Part shown: piece by piece, positions 27,578-35,963 of the stretch
Layout of the letters: the number at the start of each line of letters is the position of its first letter
How positions within the stretch are numbered: the stretch's first letter is position 1
Source: CALGYY01 sp963678485
GTDB taxonomy: Bacteria > Bacteroidota > Bacteroidia > Bacteroidales > CAIWKO01
Reading direction: 5' to 3'
DNA length: 64,000 nt
Assembly: GCA_963678485.1 (NCBI GenBank)
Contig: OY782882.1
Location: 310,001 to 374,000 of the forward strand
Program-made: the position numbers and the translations under genes
The notes under the pieces: model-generated
The model's database searches: none
The model's input: the letters and a program-made list of their open reading frames with translations, nothing else
Told to the model about the DNA's origin: nothing

Positions 27578-27609
27578 CAAATATAAGGAGATTCCACTAA
27601 ATAATTAAA
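27578..27609 (-). promoter_or_regulatory. Promoter candidate for the tiny lipoproteins
   Basis: Minus strand: TTTA (27609-27606), 20 bases, TATATTTG (27585-27578), exact -7 match. It is divergent from the ung promoter candidate. Confidence 0.55.
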
Positions 27610-27659
27610 AAAAAAGAGAAACTTATTAACACTTAAGGTGCTCATAACTGGATTCAAAC

Positions 27660-27667
27660 TACTTTTG
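27660..27667 (+). promoter_or_regulatory. -7 box candidate for ung
   Basis: TACTTTTG, exact TAnnTTTG, 29 bases before the ung ATG; no clear -33 TTTG was seen. Confidence 0.4.
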
Positions 27668-27696
27668 AACGAAGAATTACCGGCAAATATTATCCA

Positions 27697-28380
27697 ATGG
27701 AGCCTATTGATCCCGTTATTGAACAAAGCTGGAAAGATGCCCTCAAGGGCGAATTCCAAAAGGACTATTTCTACCATTTGCGCGACTTCCTTAAAGCGGA
27801 AAAAGCAAGTCAATTGATTTTTCCTCCGGGGAAACAAATTTTTGCAGCCTTCGATCATACACCGTTCAACGATGTTAAAGTGGTGATTCTAGGTCAGGAT
27901 CCATACCATGGTCCGGGACAAGCCCATGGTTTATGCTTTTCAGTGAATGACGGTATTGCTCATCCCCCATCACTGATCAATATTTTCAAAGAAATTCAAT
28001 CAGATATGGGAATTCCCTACCCTAAGAGTGGAAGTCTGGAACCATGGACCCGTCAGGGCGTGCTATTGCTGAACGCGATTCTTACAGTTCGCGCACATCA
28101 AGCCGGTTCGCATCAAAATAAAGGATGGGAAACCTTTACCAATGCGGCCATACAAGCATTATCGGAAAAAGCAGAACATATTGTTTTTCTTCTTTGGGGC
28201 AGATACGCCCAGCAAAAGGAAAAGTTAATCGACCTGTCGAGGCATGCGGTATTAAAATGTGGTCACCCCTCTCCTATGAGTGCAAATCAGGGACTGTGGT
28301 TCGGAAATAAGCATTTTTCTAAGACCAACGAAATATTGCAACAGTGGGGTCGCGGTGTCATCGACTGGCGCCTTGAATAA
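27697..28380 (+). CDS. ung: Uracil-DNA glycosylase, family 1
   Basis: 227-residue base-excision repair enzyme that removes uracil from DNA. It shows the water-activating loop GQDPYHG with catalytic D68, the uracil-binding block QAHGLCFSV and the DNA-intercalation loop HPSPMSANQG with its catalytic His. Length matches the family. It is followed 41 bases later by an Omp85-type gene on the same strand; no functional link is evident. Confidence 0.97.
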   Translation: MEPIDPVIEQSWKDALKGEFQKDYFYHLRDFLKAEKASQLIFPPGKQIFAAFDHTPFNDVKVVILGQDPYHGPGQAHGLCFSVNDGIAHPPSLINIFKEIQSDMGIPYPKSGSLEPWTRQGVLLLNAILTVRAHQAGSHQNKGWETFTNAAIQALSEKAEHIVFLLWGRYAQQKEKLIDLSRHAVLKCGHPSPMSANQGLWFGNKHFSKTNEILQQWGRGVIDWRLE

Positions 28381-28421
28381 TTTTAGACAAAAAAAATCGT
28401 TTGGGCTTGACCCCGATTAAG

Positions 28422-30143
28422 ATGAGATTCTTTTATACACTGCTGTTCTTAATGATTTTATTCCGGCTCGACGCTCAGGAAAAATATCATCTTGAGGTCC
28501 ATTTGAACGATGTGACCATGAAGCTGCAGTATAAAAAATCATTTGCAGACACTGCAGCCCGCCAGAATGAAATGATCGCAATCATTCAGTTTCTGCACGA
28601 CAAAGCATATCTGGAGGCTGGTTTCGATAGTATACTTACTGATAGTCTTCTTATAAAAGGATATATTCATCGGGGCCCGCGTTATATCTTACAACACCTT
28701 GCGCTGGTTGACGACAGCACAGGTATGATAGAGCGTACAGGCATACATGCATTGTCTGTAAAAAAAACCGTATTCACGCAAGCACGTCGCGACGAAATCT
28801 GCGAATCACAGATTAAATGGCTGGAGAACAATGGCTATCCATTTGCCAGCGCCCGACTTAGCCAATTCGAGCTCGATGCTGGAAATGTGAATGCCAAACT
28901 ATCCCTCAATCCGGGGCCATATATTGTAATCGACAGCCTGATCCGTAAAGGAAATGTGAGAATTTCTCGAAATTTTATTTACCGCTATCTGGGAATTCAC
29001 TCCGGAATGGGGTATGACGAATCAGTAGTTCTTAGAATTCCAAAACGCCTCAAAGATTTGCCTTTTGTAACGATGGAGAGTCCTCCTGAAGTAGCATTTT
29101 ATGAAAACAAGGCACATATATACCTGTATATAAATAAAAAGAAATCATCCAGCTTTTCCGGAATACTTGGTGTTTTACCTAATAGTCAGGTCCCCGGGAA
29201 AGTGCTGATAAATGGCGATGTGAAATTGAAATTGCTCAATTCCTTTGGTCAGGGCGAGCTTATCGACCTCAATTGGCGCAGCCTCGAAAAAGGAACCCAG
29301 GATTTGAAAGTTACTTTGAATTATCCCTATCTGTTGTCGACACCGCTGGGGCTTGATTATCAATTCTACCTATATAAAAAGGATACCTCTTATCTAACAT
29401 TACAAAACAATATTGGCATTCGATATTTACTGGGAGGTAATAATTACCTGCAACTTTTTACGGAGATTTTCAGGTCGGATATTATTAATGCCACCGGGCT
29501 CGAAACGGTGACAGTACTACCTTCCTATGCTGATGTCAGCAGAAATATGTTTGGTCTGGAATATTTCTCAGAGAACCTCGATTACCGGTTGAATCCGCGT
29601 AAAGGACTTCGCATCAAGTTAAGTGGTTCAGGAGGGATTAAAACAATTCGGAAAAATGAGAAAATCAATCCAATTGTTTATGATTCTCTCGATTTAAAAA
29701 CCGGTCAATTTCAGGCTGTAATGAAGATGCAGGGCTTTGTTCCATTGTTTCGAAAACAGACTTTATTGATTGATGCTGGGGCAGCCTGGATATATAATGA
29801 TCTGCTTTTCGACAACGAACTCTTCCGTCTTGGAGGAATGTCGAGCTTGCGCGGATTTGATGAGGAATCGCTGAGCGCCAATGCCTACGCCACTTTGCTA
29901 TTAGAGTACCGCTACTTGTTTGAAAAAAACTCTTTCCTTGCATTGTTTTGGAATGGGGCATGGATTGAACGTAACACCCACGCATCCTACCTTTCCGACC
30001 TTCCTTATGGAATCGGCGCCGGCATCAGCTTCGACACTAAAATCGGGATTTTCTCCTTATATTATGCATTGGGTTCCCAGCAGCATAATCCGCTAAGTTT
30101 TAAGCAATCGAAAATTCATTTTGGTGTGAGTACCTATTTCTGA
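28422..30143 (+). CDS. Omp85/BamA-superfamily outer-membrane protein
   Basis: 573-residue outer-membrane protein. The ATG at 28422 (MRFFYTLLFL) starts a signal peptide ending RLDAQ; the frame is open further back but only from a TTG. Residues 25-225 may contain POTRA-like segments (IVIDSLIRKGNVRISRNFIY, YRYLGIHSGMGYDESVV). The C-terminal barrel has the superfamily signature GGMSSLRGFDEES, with the conserved RGF of the lid loop, and ends in a strand with terminal Phe (GVSTYF). It is shorter than BamA (about 800 residues), nearer to TamA or FhaC size. Its 3' end overlaps the convergent decarboxylase gene by 10 bases. Confidence 0.8.
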   Translation: MRFFYTLLFLMILFRLDAQEKYHLEVHLNDVTMKLQYKKSFADTAARQNEMIAIIQFLHDKAYLEAGFDSILTDSLLIKGYIHRGPRYILQHLALVDDSTGMIERTGIHALSVKKTVFTQARRDEICESQIKWLENNGYPFASARLSQFELDAGNVNAKLSLNPGPYIVIDSLIRKGNVRISRNFIYRYLGIHSGMGYDESVVLRIPKRLKDLPFVTMESPPEVAFYENKAHIYLYINKKKSSSFSGILGVLPNSQVPGKVLINGDVKLKLLNSFGQGELIDLNWRSLEKGTQDLKVTLNYPYLLSTPLGLDYQFYLYKKDTSYLTLQNNIGIRYLLGGNNYLQLFTEIFRSDIINATGLETVTVLPSYADVSRNMFGLEYFSENLDYRLNPRKGLRIKLSGSGGIKTIRKNEKINPIVYDSLDLKTGQFQAVMKMQGFVPLFRKQTLLIDAGAAWIYNDLLFDNELFRLGGMSSLRGFDEESLSANAYATLLLEYRYLFEKNSFLALFWNGAWIERNTHASYLSDLPYGIGAGISFDTKIGIFSLYYALGSQQHNPLSFKQSKIHFGVSTYF

Positions 30144-32029
30144 TTCTCTTCACCACCTTGATTAGCGATCGCTCCATCACCATGTTTTAATATATGATAT
30201 TTCAATGATGGGGAAGAAATCATGCTGCCCAGACCCAACTGATTCCACATTTTATCCACCTTTTCTATCGTGGCAATGTCCATCACCACAGGATTTGGCC
30301 AATCGCGTAAAAAGCCATCAGCCTGAAGCGTCTTGCGTGTAGCATCAATTCCTAACATCGACTGTGCATTCCTGCCAGTACTAATAAAGCAATCGCGCTG
30401 TGGATCGATATGGTTGGCAGCAAGCCAGACAATATCCTTCACAGACATATCAACACATTCAATATCGCAATAGAGAATATATTTTATGGTGCTACCTAAT
30501 TCAGAATTAATAATTTGTTGGTTCAATGACCGTAATTCTTTTTTCTTTTCAGGACTGAGAAATACAAGCAATATCATAAGATCCGACCCGACGGTTCTGA
30601 AACAAATCTGCTGTGCAAATCCAAACTCCTCTTGGAATCTTGCAACATCTGGCTGAGAAAGGATGGTTGGTTCTGCAGATTTAATTGTTGCATCAATACC
30701 CAACTTTCCACCGAAAGCAAATTGTTGACTGCTGTGGTCCAACACATCGGCCGGTCCACGGCTAATGTAGACGTCACTATCGGCAGACACCTGCATAACA
30801 ATCCGTTTAGCGACTTTAGTATAGTCGTGCACATCGCAATCCTCATCCACCACAATCATTACTTTATTGAACATCATCTGTCCCGCGCCCCACAATGCAT
30901 TCATCACTTTCACCGCCTGACCGCGATACTCATTTTTTATACTGACAATTACAATATTGTGAAATACCCCTTCGGCGGGCATATGCATATCTCTTAGCTC
31001 TGGAAGCATCGACATACGGATGGGAAACAAAAAGATACGCTCAGTAGCCTTACCAATCAGAGCGTCCTCTTGTGGCGGAATCCCAACTATGGTTGCAGGA
31101 TAGATTGCATTTTTCCGATGCGTTATGCAGCTCACATGAAATCGTGGGTAAAAATCAGCCAGCGAATAAAAACCAGTATGATCACCAAAAGGACCCTCCA
31201 ATATCAATTCGTCTGTCGGATCAACATAACCCTCGATAACAAAATCAACATCAGCCGGTACTTCCAAATCGTTCGTAATACATTTGACCAGTTCGACTTT
31301 TTTCTTTCGAAGAAAGCCGGCCAAAAGCATCTCATCCACATTATCGGGCAGCGGTGCCGTAGCAGCATATGTGTAAGCCGGATCACCACCTAGAGTTACC
31401 GTCACCGGCATTCTTTTCCCCAACTCCTTATAAGCCCTGTAATGACGGGCCGAATTTTTATGAAGATGCCAGTGCATACCGGTTATATCATCACTAAAAA
31501 CCTGCATGCGGTACATACCGGCATTTTTATTTCCAGTCACGGGATCAATTGTATGTACCACAGGGAGCGTTAGGAATGGTCCCCCATCGTTCGGCCAGCA
31601 AGTCAGTACCGGAAGTTGACTCAAATCAGGTTTTTCCATGATAACTTGCTGACATTCACCGCGTCCTTTCTTTAATACAGGCATCCATGAGGCGACTTGC
31701 TTCAAAGAACCTAGCACGCCCAATTGCTCCATCATACCCGAACGTTTGGCCGTAATCTCTTTGAATAAGGCAGCCATCTCTCTCGCAGGCTGATCTAAAT
31801 CGCTGATTCCAAGAGCCAAACACATGCTTTTATCTGAGCCAAACGCATTTATCAATACGGGGAATGGCGTCCCGTTATTTTCGAACAACAATGCCATTCC
31901 GTCACTCTTTGAAATTCTGTCAGTGATCTCTGACATCTCCAAACGTGGATCAACAAAATTTTTTATTCGCCGCAAAAGCCCCGCCTTTTCTAAGGTTGCG
32001 ACAAATTCGGTCAGATTTTTATAGGCCAT
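30134..32029 (-). CDS. UbiD family prenylated-FMN-dependent decarboxylase
   Basis: 631-residue decarboxylase of the UbiD superfamily, which needs prenyl-FMN made by a UbiX protein (no ubiX in this window). The N-terminus LTEFVATLEKAGLLRRI and the block EGPFGDHTGFYSLADFYPRF are typical; PATIVGIPPQEDALIGKAT and VVDEDCDVHDYTKVAKRI follow. It is longer than E. coli UbiD (497 residues), as are many Bacteroidota members that carry a C-terminal extension. The phylum makes menaquinone, so a quinone-pathway role is likely, but an aromatic acid substrate is also possible. Confidence 0.88.
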   Translation of the reverse strand: MAYKNLTEFVATLEKAGLLRRIKNFVDPRLEMSEITDRISKSDGMALLFENNGTPFPVLINAFGSDKSMCLALGISDLDQPAREMAALFKEITAKRSGMMEQLGVLGSLKQVASWMPVLKKGRGECQQVIMEKPDLSQLPVLTCWPNDGGPFLTLPVVHTIDPVTGNKNAGMYRMQVFSDDITGMHWHLHKNSARHYRAYKELGKRMPVTVTLGGDPAYTYAATAPLPDNVDEMLLAGFLRKKKVELVKCITNDLEVPADVDFVIEGYVDPTDELILEGPFGDHTGFYSLADFYPRFHVSCITHRKNAIYPATIVGIPPQEDALIGKATERIFLFPIRMSMLPELRDMHMPAEGVFHNIVIVSIKNEYRGQAVKVMNALWGAGQMMFNKVMIVVDEDCDVHDYTKVAKRIVMQVSADSDVYISRGPADVLDHSSQQFAFGGKLGIDATIKSAEPTILSQPDVARFQEEFGFAQQICFRTVGSDLMILLVFLSPEKKKELRSLNQQIINSELGSTIKYILYCDIECVDMSVKDIVWLAANHIDPQRDCFISTGRNAQSMLGIDATRKTLQADGFLRDWPNPVVMDIATIEKVDKMWNQLGLGSMISSPSLKYHILKHGDGAIANQGGEENQK

Positions 32030-32065
32030 GAATAATTATTTCGGTATTTTTATGCGTAAATGTAT

Positions 32066-32073
32066 TATTTTTG
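32066..32073 (+). promoter_or_regulatory. -7 box candidate for tpx
   Basis: TATTTTTG, exact TAnnTTTG, 52 bases before the tpx ATG in the divergent gap with the decarboxylase gene. Confidence 0.4.
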
Positions 32074-32125
32074 CCAATCAAAAGTACAATTAAAATAATT
32101 TATCAAATCATTAAACACATCTGTT

Positions 32126-32638
32126 ATGAAAAGAAATGAAGGTATCATCACATTTGCTGGCAATCCCTTAACGTTAAATGGTGAAATGGTCAAGGTTGGT
32201 GACAAAGCTCAGGATTTTACTGTTCTAGGAAACGATCTCGCTCCACATACATTAAATGAATACAGTGGAAAAGTCAGGATATTAAGCATTGTTCCTTCCA
32301 TCGACACCGGAGTTTGCGCTGCACAGACACGCAAATTCAACGAAGAAGCTGCAAAGTTGGGTGATGTCAAAATTCTTACGATTTCCTGTGACCTTCCCTT
32401 TGCATTAGGCCGCTTTTGTGCTGCTGAAGGCATCGATAAAGTCATCACACTTTCCGACCACAAAGCCACTGATTTTGGTTTGAAGTATGGCTTCCTCATC
32501 GAAGAACTGCGTTTACTTGCCCGTGGTATTGTTGTGGTTGACAAAGAAGGTATTGTAAAATATGTAGAATATGTTAAGGAAGTGACCACACATCCTGATT
32601 ACGATAAAGCAATTGCTGAAGCTTCTAAGCTTGTTTAG
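32126..32638 (+). CDS. tpx: Thiol peroxidase
   Basis: 170-residue atypical 2-Cys peroxiredoxin that reduces hydroperoxides with thioredoxin. Peroxidatic C64 lies in SIDTGVCAAQTRKF and resolving C98 in LGRFCAAEGI; the extra C88 (TISCDLPFA) is also seen in relatives. The length is normal. It is monocistronic: the next hairpin terminator lies about 250 bases downstream, after an octamer tandem array. Confidence 0.95.
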   Translation: MKRNEGIITFAGNPLTLNGEMVKVGDKAQDFTVLGNDLAPHTLNEYSGKVRILSIVPSIDTGVCAAQTRKFNEEAAKLGDVKILTISCDLPFALGRFCAAEGIDKVITLSDHKATDFGLKYGFLIEELRLLARGIVVVDKEGIVKYVEYVKEVTTHPDYDKAIAEASKLV

Positions 32639-32653
32639 TTGGTTATGAGGTAA

Positions 32654-32708
32654 GGTTATTGGGTTATTGGGTTATTGGGTTATTGGGTTATTGGGTTATT
32701 GGGTTATT
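32654..32708. repeat. Tandem array of the octamer GGGTTATT
   Basis: Six perfect 8-base units (32661-32708) after one 7-base unit, decaying downstream into TGGTTGTTTGG. Inverted degenerate units of the same type lie at 33075-33100. Confidence 0.95.
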
Positions 32709-32893
32709 TGGTTGTTTGGTTTTGGGGTTATTATGGGACTTGATAAGCAGATAAAACCACTTTGCTAAAACAAATACCATTGAGAGCGAAAAAAGTTTTA
32801 TACAATAATTCAGTAAATTTTAAACTCAACATTAATCTCGGCTAATAACAAGTATTACAAGAAGACGCTAAAGAAAGAATAAAAAAACAAATG

Positions 32894-32931
32894 AACCGGA
32901 GTGCATTAATTTGTGCTCCGGTTTTTTTTTG
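32894..32931 (+). terminator. Rho-independent terminator downstream of tpx
   Basis: AACCGGAG (32894-32901) pairs with CTCCGGTT (32916-32923); the stem extends inward through two G-T wobbles and two Watson-Crick pairs. Nine T follow. Confidence 0.85.
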
Positions 32932-33158
32932 AATTCAGCCTGATGACGCCCTCATTGGAAAAAGCAAGTTAACTAATCACCTTCGGCTGCCCTTCGACTA
33001 TCTCTCAGGGAACACCGCTTGGGGATCGGTTTGTATATATGATGATTTTTTCGCAGGCTGCACGAGCTCTAAAACCCCATAACCCAATAACCAATTAACC
33101 ACACTCAAGTTATCACCGAACATCCCATCAACTCAGCAAAGCACAACTCCAAGAATCT

Positions 33159-33920
33159 TCACCTAAGAAGCATTAATACAAACACTACGCTTCCGGCGAC
33201 AACAATAATCCATCTGAGAATAGCCGGCCGCATCTTTCCGGCGAGCTTGCCCCCAAGGAATCCGCCAAGTAGCGCACATACCATCATTATCCCTGCAGCC
33301 ATCCATTGTACCTGATCTGAGAACAGAAAGAATACCGCAGCGGCAACATTGGCCGTGAGAGACAGGCTTTGCTTAAGTGCGTTCAGTCTGACCATATCTT
33401 CCTTTACAGATAAACCTAGCACAGCAAGTAGTATCACGCCGAGACCAGCGCCAAAGTAACCGCCATAAACCGTGGCGGGAAAAACTAGTAACGCTGCCCA
33501 AAATCGTTGTTTTTTTTCAACGCTCTCTGCTGGTGCTTTTGGTGTTACCCACTTTTTGATGAGTGGCTGAAAGGCGAGTAGCAAGGTTGCAAGCAATATA
33601 AGCCAGGGAACAATCCCGGCAAATAATCTTTCACCACTCAACATGAGTAGCAGTCCACCGCCGATTCCTCCCAACAAAGCGGCAGGCACCAGCAGTAGCA
33701 GATTCCTTTTTTGTCCGAGAAGATCTTTACGCTGAGCCCAGGTACCACCAAAATAGCCCGGACATAATGCAATGGTGTTCGTTATATTTGCCTGTACTGG
33801 CGGAATTCCTAGTGCAGTGAGCACTGGAAAAGTAATCAGCGTTCCACCTCCTGCCAGAGCGTTAATCATTCCAGCGAGCAGCGCTGCAGCAGCAATAATA
33901 AGTAGTTCGGTGATGCTCAT
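33159..33920 (-). CDS. TSUP-family permease (TauE/SafE)
   Basis: 253-residue inner-membrane protein with about eight hydrophobic segments, in the family that exports sulphite, sulphoacetate or related anions. The two internal repeats show the usual signatures: LAGMINALAGGGTLITFPVL near the N-terminus and VYGGYFGAGLGVILLAVLGL at about residue 150. The gene begins one base after the rlmD stop, so the two are one operon. The substrate cannot be told from sequence. Confidence 0.9.
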   Translation of the reverse strand: MSITELLIIAAAALLAGMINALAGGGTLITFPVLTALGIPPVQANITNTIALCPGYFGGTWAQRKDLLGQKRNLLLLVPAALLGGIGGGLLLMLSGERLFAGIVPWLILLATLLLAFQPLIKKWVTPKAPAESVEKKQRFWAALLVFPATVYGGYFGAGLGVILLAVLGLSVKEDMVRLNALKQSLSLTANVAAAVFFLFSDQVQWMAAGIMMVCALLGGFLGGKLAGKMRPAILRWIIVVAGSVVFVLMLLR

Positions 33921-33921
33921 G

Positions 33922-35325
33922 TCACTTTTTTATCAACAACATAACGCTTTCAACATGTTGGGTGTGTGGGAACATATCCACTGCACGAACTTTTGCAATG
34001 GTGTAGTTTTCTTTTAGTAATGCAGCATCGCGGGCTTGTGTGGCAGAATTACAACTTACATACACGATACGCTCTGCTCCCATCCTGATAATCTGATCCA
34101 CTACATCCGGGTGCATACCTGCACGCGGGGGATCGGTAATGATTACCGAAGGCTTGCCATTTTGCCTGACAAATTCAGGTGTCAGAACCTTGGCCATGTC
34201 ACCATCATAAAAGACAGTATTGGTAATTCCATTCATCTGCGAATTCTCAATTGCATCGTCAACCGCGGCTTTCACATACTCAACTCCAACCACTCTGTCA
34301 GCATCCTTAGCAATAAAATTGGCTATAGTCCCGGTGCCTGTGTAAAGATCGTAGACCACGTCTGTTGATTTTATCTCGGCAAATTCCCTGACCAAGCGGT
34401 ACAATGCCAAAACCTGTGTGCTGTTGGTTTGAAAAAAAGATACAGGACCTATTTTAAACTTGATTCCTTCCAGCTCTTCTACTATATAGGGATCACCCTT
34501 AAAAAGCTCCACAGGCAAATCGGAAATAACATCATTTTTCTTTTCATTGATAACGTACATCAAGGATGTAATCTCAGGAAATGCATTGGCGATGTGGCTA
34601 AGCATCGCATCGCGGGAAGTCTTATCGTCGTAGGCAAAGACCATATTAACCATCCAATGTCCCATGGAGGAACTTCGCACAAACAAATTACGTAAATAGC
34701 CTTCGTGACTACGCATATCGTAATATTCCAATTTGTTGGCAAGGGCATATTCCCTCACACACATGCGAATGCGATCGGATAATTCAGGAGGCAGATAGCA
34801 ATGCTCCAGATCGAGAACGCGATAGAAACTCGGAGAAACATGAAAGCCCAGTGCATTCATATTTTTTTTCTCATCGGGTGTCTCCATATCCTCTTTGGTG
34901 AGATAACGCACGTTTGAAAATGAATACTCCATTTTATTACGGTAATGGAAAATCTCGGGACACGGCAAGATGGGCAGCCATTCCATAATTTCTACCTTAC
35001 CAATGCGTTCAAGGTTATCCTTCACAACTTTCTGCTTAAAGAACAGTTGGTGCTCATAAAGCATATTTTGCCATTTACAACCACCGCAAACTCCAAAATG
35101 CTCGCAGATTGGAGTAGTGCGCTTATCGCTGTAACTTTTTACTTTGAGTAATCGGCCTTCGCAAAAAGATTTTTTCTGCCGAGTGAGTAAAATATCCACC
35201 ACATCACCAGGGACTGCATTACGCAGAAACACTACCTTTTCGCCCCAATGCCCCACGGCCATTCCTTCAGAACCCGCATCAGTAATCAAGATATCCTCGA
35301 TAATCGTTCGCTCTTTCTTTCTCAT
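33922..35325 (-). CDS. rlmD: 23S rRNA (uracil-C5)-methyltransferase RlmD/RumA type
   Basis: 467-residue SAM-dependent RNA methyltransferase that makes 5-methyluridine. The N-terminal TRAM domain (about 7-62) is followed by the [4Fe-4S] cysteines C74, C80, C83 and C176 (CEHFGVCGGC, LEHCYLP), the SAM-binding YDLYTGTGTIANFIA, the DPPRAGMHP loop and nucleophile C425 (VYVSCNSATQARD) with E459 (FPHTQHVE) as base. Some Bacteroidota enzymes of this type have dual or shifted target sites, so position U1939 is assumed. The -7 box lies only 4 bases before the ATG, which suggests a leaderless or nearly leaderless mRNA. Confidence 0.93.
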   Translation of the reverse strand: MRKKERTIIEDILITDAGSEGMAVGHWGEKVVFLRNAVPGDVVDILLTRQKKSFCEGRLLKVKSYSDKRTTPICEHFGVCGGCKWQNMLYEHQLFFKQKVVKDNLERIGKVEIMEWLPILPCPEIFHYRNKMEYSFSNVRYLTKEDMETPDEKKNMNALGFHVSPSFYRVLDLEHCYLPPELSDRIRMCVREYALANKLEYYDMRSHEGYLRNLFVRSSSMGHWMVNMVFAYDDKTSRDAMLSHIANAFPEITSLMYVINEKKNDVISDLPVELFKGDPYIVEELEGIKFKIGPVSFFQTNSTQVLALYRLVREFAEIKSTDVVYDLYTGTGTIANFIAKDADRVVGVEYVKAAVDDAIENSQMNGITNTVFYDGDMAKVLTPEFVRQNGKPSVIITDPPRAGMHPDVVDQIIRMGAERIVYVSCNSATQARDAALLKENYTIAKVRAVDMFPHTQHVESVMLLIKK

Positions 35326-35329
35326 GGAG

Positions 35330-35337
35330 CAAAGATA
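35330..35337 (-). promoter_or_regulatory. -7 box directly before rlmD
   Basis: TATCTTTG on the minus strand, exact consensus, ending 4 bases before the ATG; the expected transcription start falls at or inside the start codon. Confidence 0.45.
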
Positions 35338-35382
35338 AGGTTATTCAGGAAATGCATCAGAGGGGTGGACGGGTAGTTTATT

Positions 35383-35464
35383 GGTTATGGGGTTATGGGG
35401 TTACGGGGTTACGGGGTTACGGGGTTACGGGGTTACGGGGTTACGGGGTTACGGGGTTATGGGG
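35383..35464. repeat. Tandem array of the octamer TTACGGGG / TTATGGGG
   Basis: Ten 8-base units from 35385: two TTATGGGG, seven TTACGGGG (35401-35456) and one TTATGGGG. The variant units are at the ends and the identical ones in the middle, as expected from recent internal expansion. Confidence 0.95.
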
Positions 35465-35853
35465 TTAGAGGTTGAATACTAATCTGCATTTCTTAATAAA
35501 AACAACAAAACATTCAAAACAGTAATTTTATTTAATTATGTAAATAGATGTAATCATTTTGCAGCTCTTCACTGTCCATGCGAGTAATAATTAGAACACA
35601 GGATCATACAAGAACCTTGGTGTTTGCATTTAATGTCCGTGAATAATTAAAATGTGTCTCTTTAAAAACTATATAGATATCAATGAACTTGGAAATAGAA
35701 GTGCACGTATTCCTGGTTAGAATTTCCTCTGAATAATATTTCTGGCTCCTCCTCACTCAATCTCAATACCCCCAAAAAGACCCTAATAACTACACTGAAA
35801 TCATCAGTAAGATACGTAGGTTTACTTAAGACTTTCCTTTATTTTATCAGATT

Positions 35854-35886
35854 TTTGATGAGTGATTGTCAGAAATTATACATTTG
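35854..35886 (+). promoter_or_regulatory. Promoter candidate for the Rh-type channel gene
   Basis: TTTG (35854-35857), 21 bases, TACATTTG (35879-35886); both boxes are exact. The ATG is at 35964. Confidence 0.6.
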
Positions 35887-35963
35887 CCGCGGATTCGTGA
35901 AGTGCATTTGAATACCTATCTTAAAAACATCCATAACTTATTAATTATCAAATATTAAAACCA

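Larger units (their letters stand above)
32639..33158. other. 520-base gap without genes: octamer arrays and a terminator
   Basis: It holds an octamer array (32654-32708), a plus-strand terminator (32894-32931), a degenerate inverted octamer array (33075-33100) and a short motif CCCTTCGAC..CTCAGGG (32990-33010) like a widespread intergenic hairpin. No credible ORF, tRNA or promoter was found. Confidence 0.7.
35338..35963. other. 626-base gap without genes: octamer array and promoter
   Basis: It holds the GGGGTTAC octamer array (35383-35464) and the promoter of the Rh-type channel gene (35854-35886). The 390 bases between are AT-rich; I see no ORF, tRNA or strong hairpin there. Confidence 0.7.

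Noticed and set aside
32990..33010. CCCTTCGAC..CTCAGGG motif like a widespread intergenic hairpin
   Set aside because: One degenerate copy with poor pairing; too weak to list as an element.
32654..35464. Octamer arrays as CRISPR arrays
   Set aside because: Units are 8 bases without unique spacers, and there are no cas genes.
35470..35850. Possible tRNA or small RNA in the long gap before the Rh-type gene
   Set aside because: No cloverleaf, CCA end or strong hairpin found on either strand; the longest ATG frame noticed is 22 codons.
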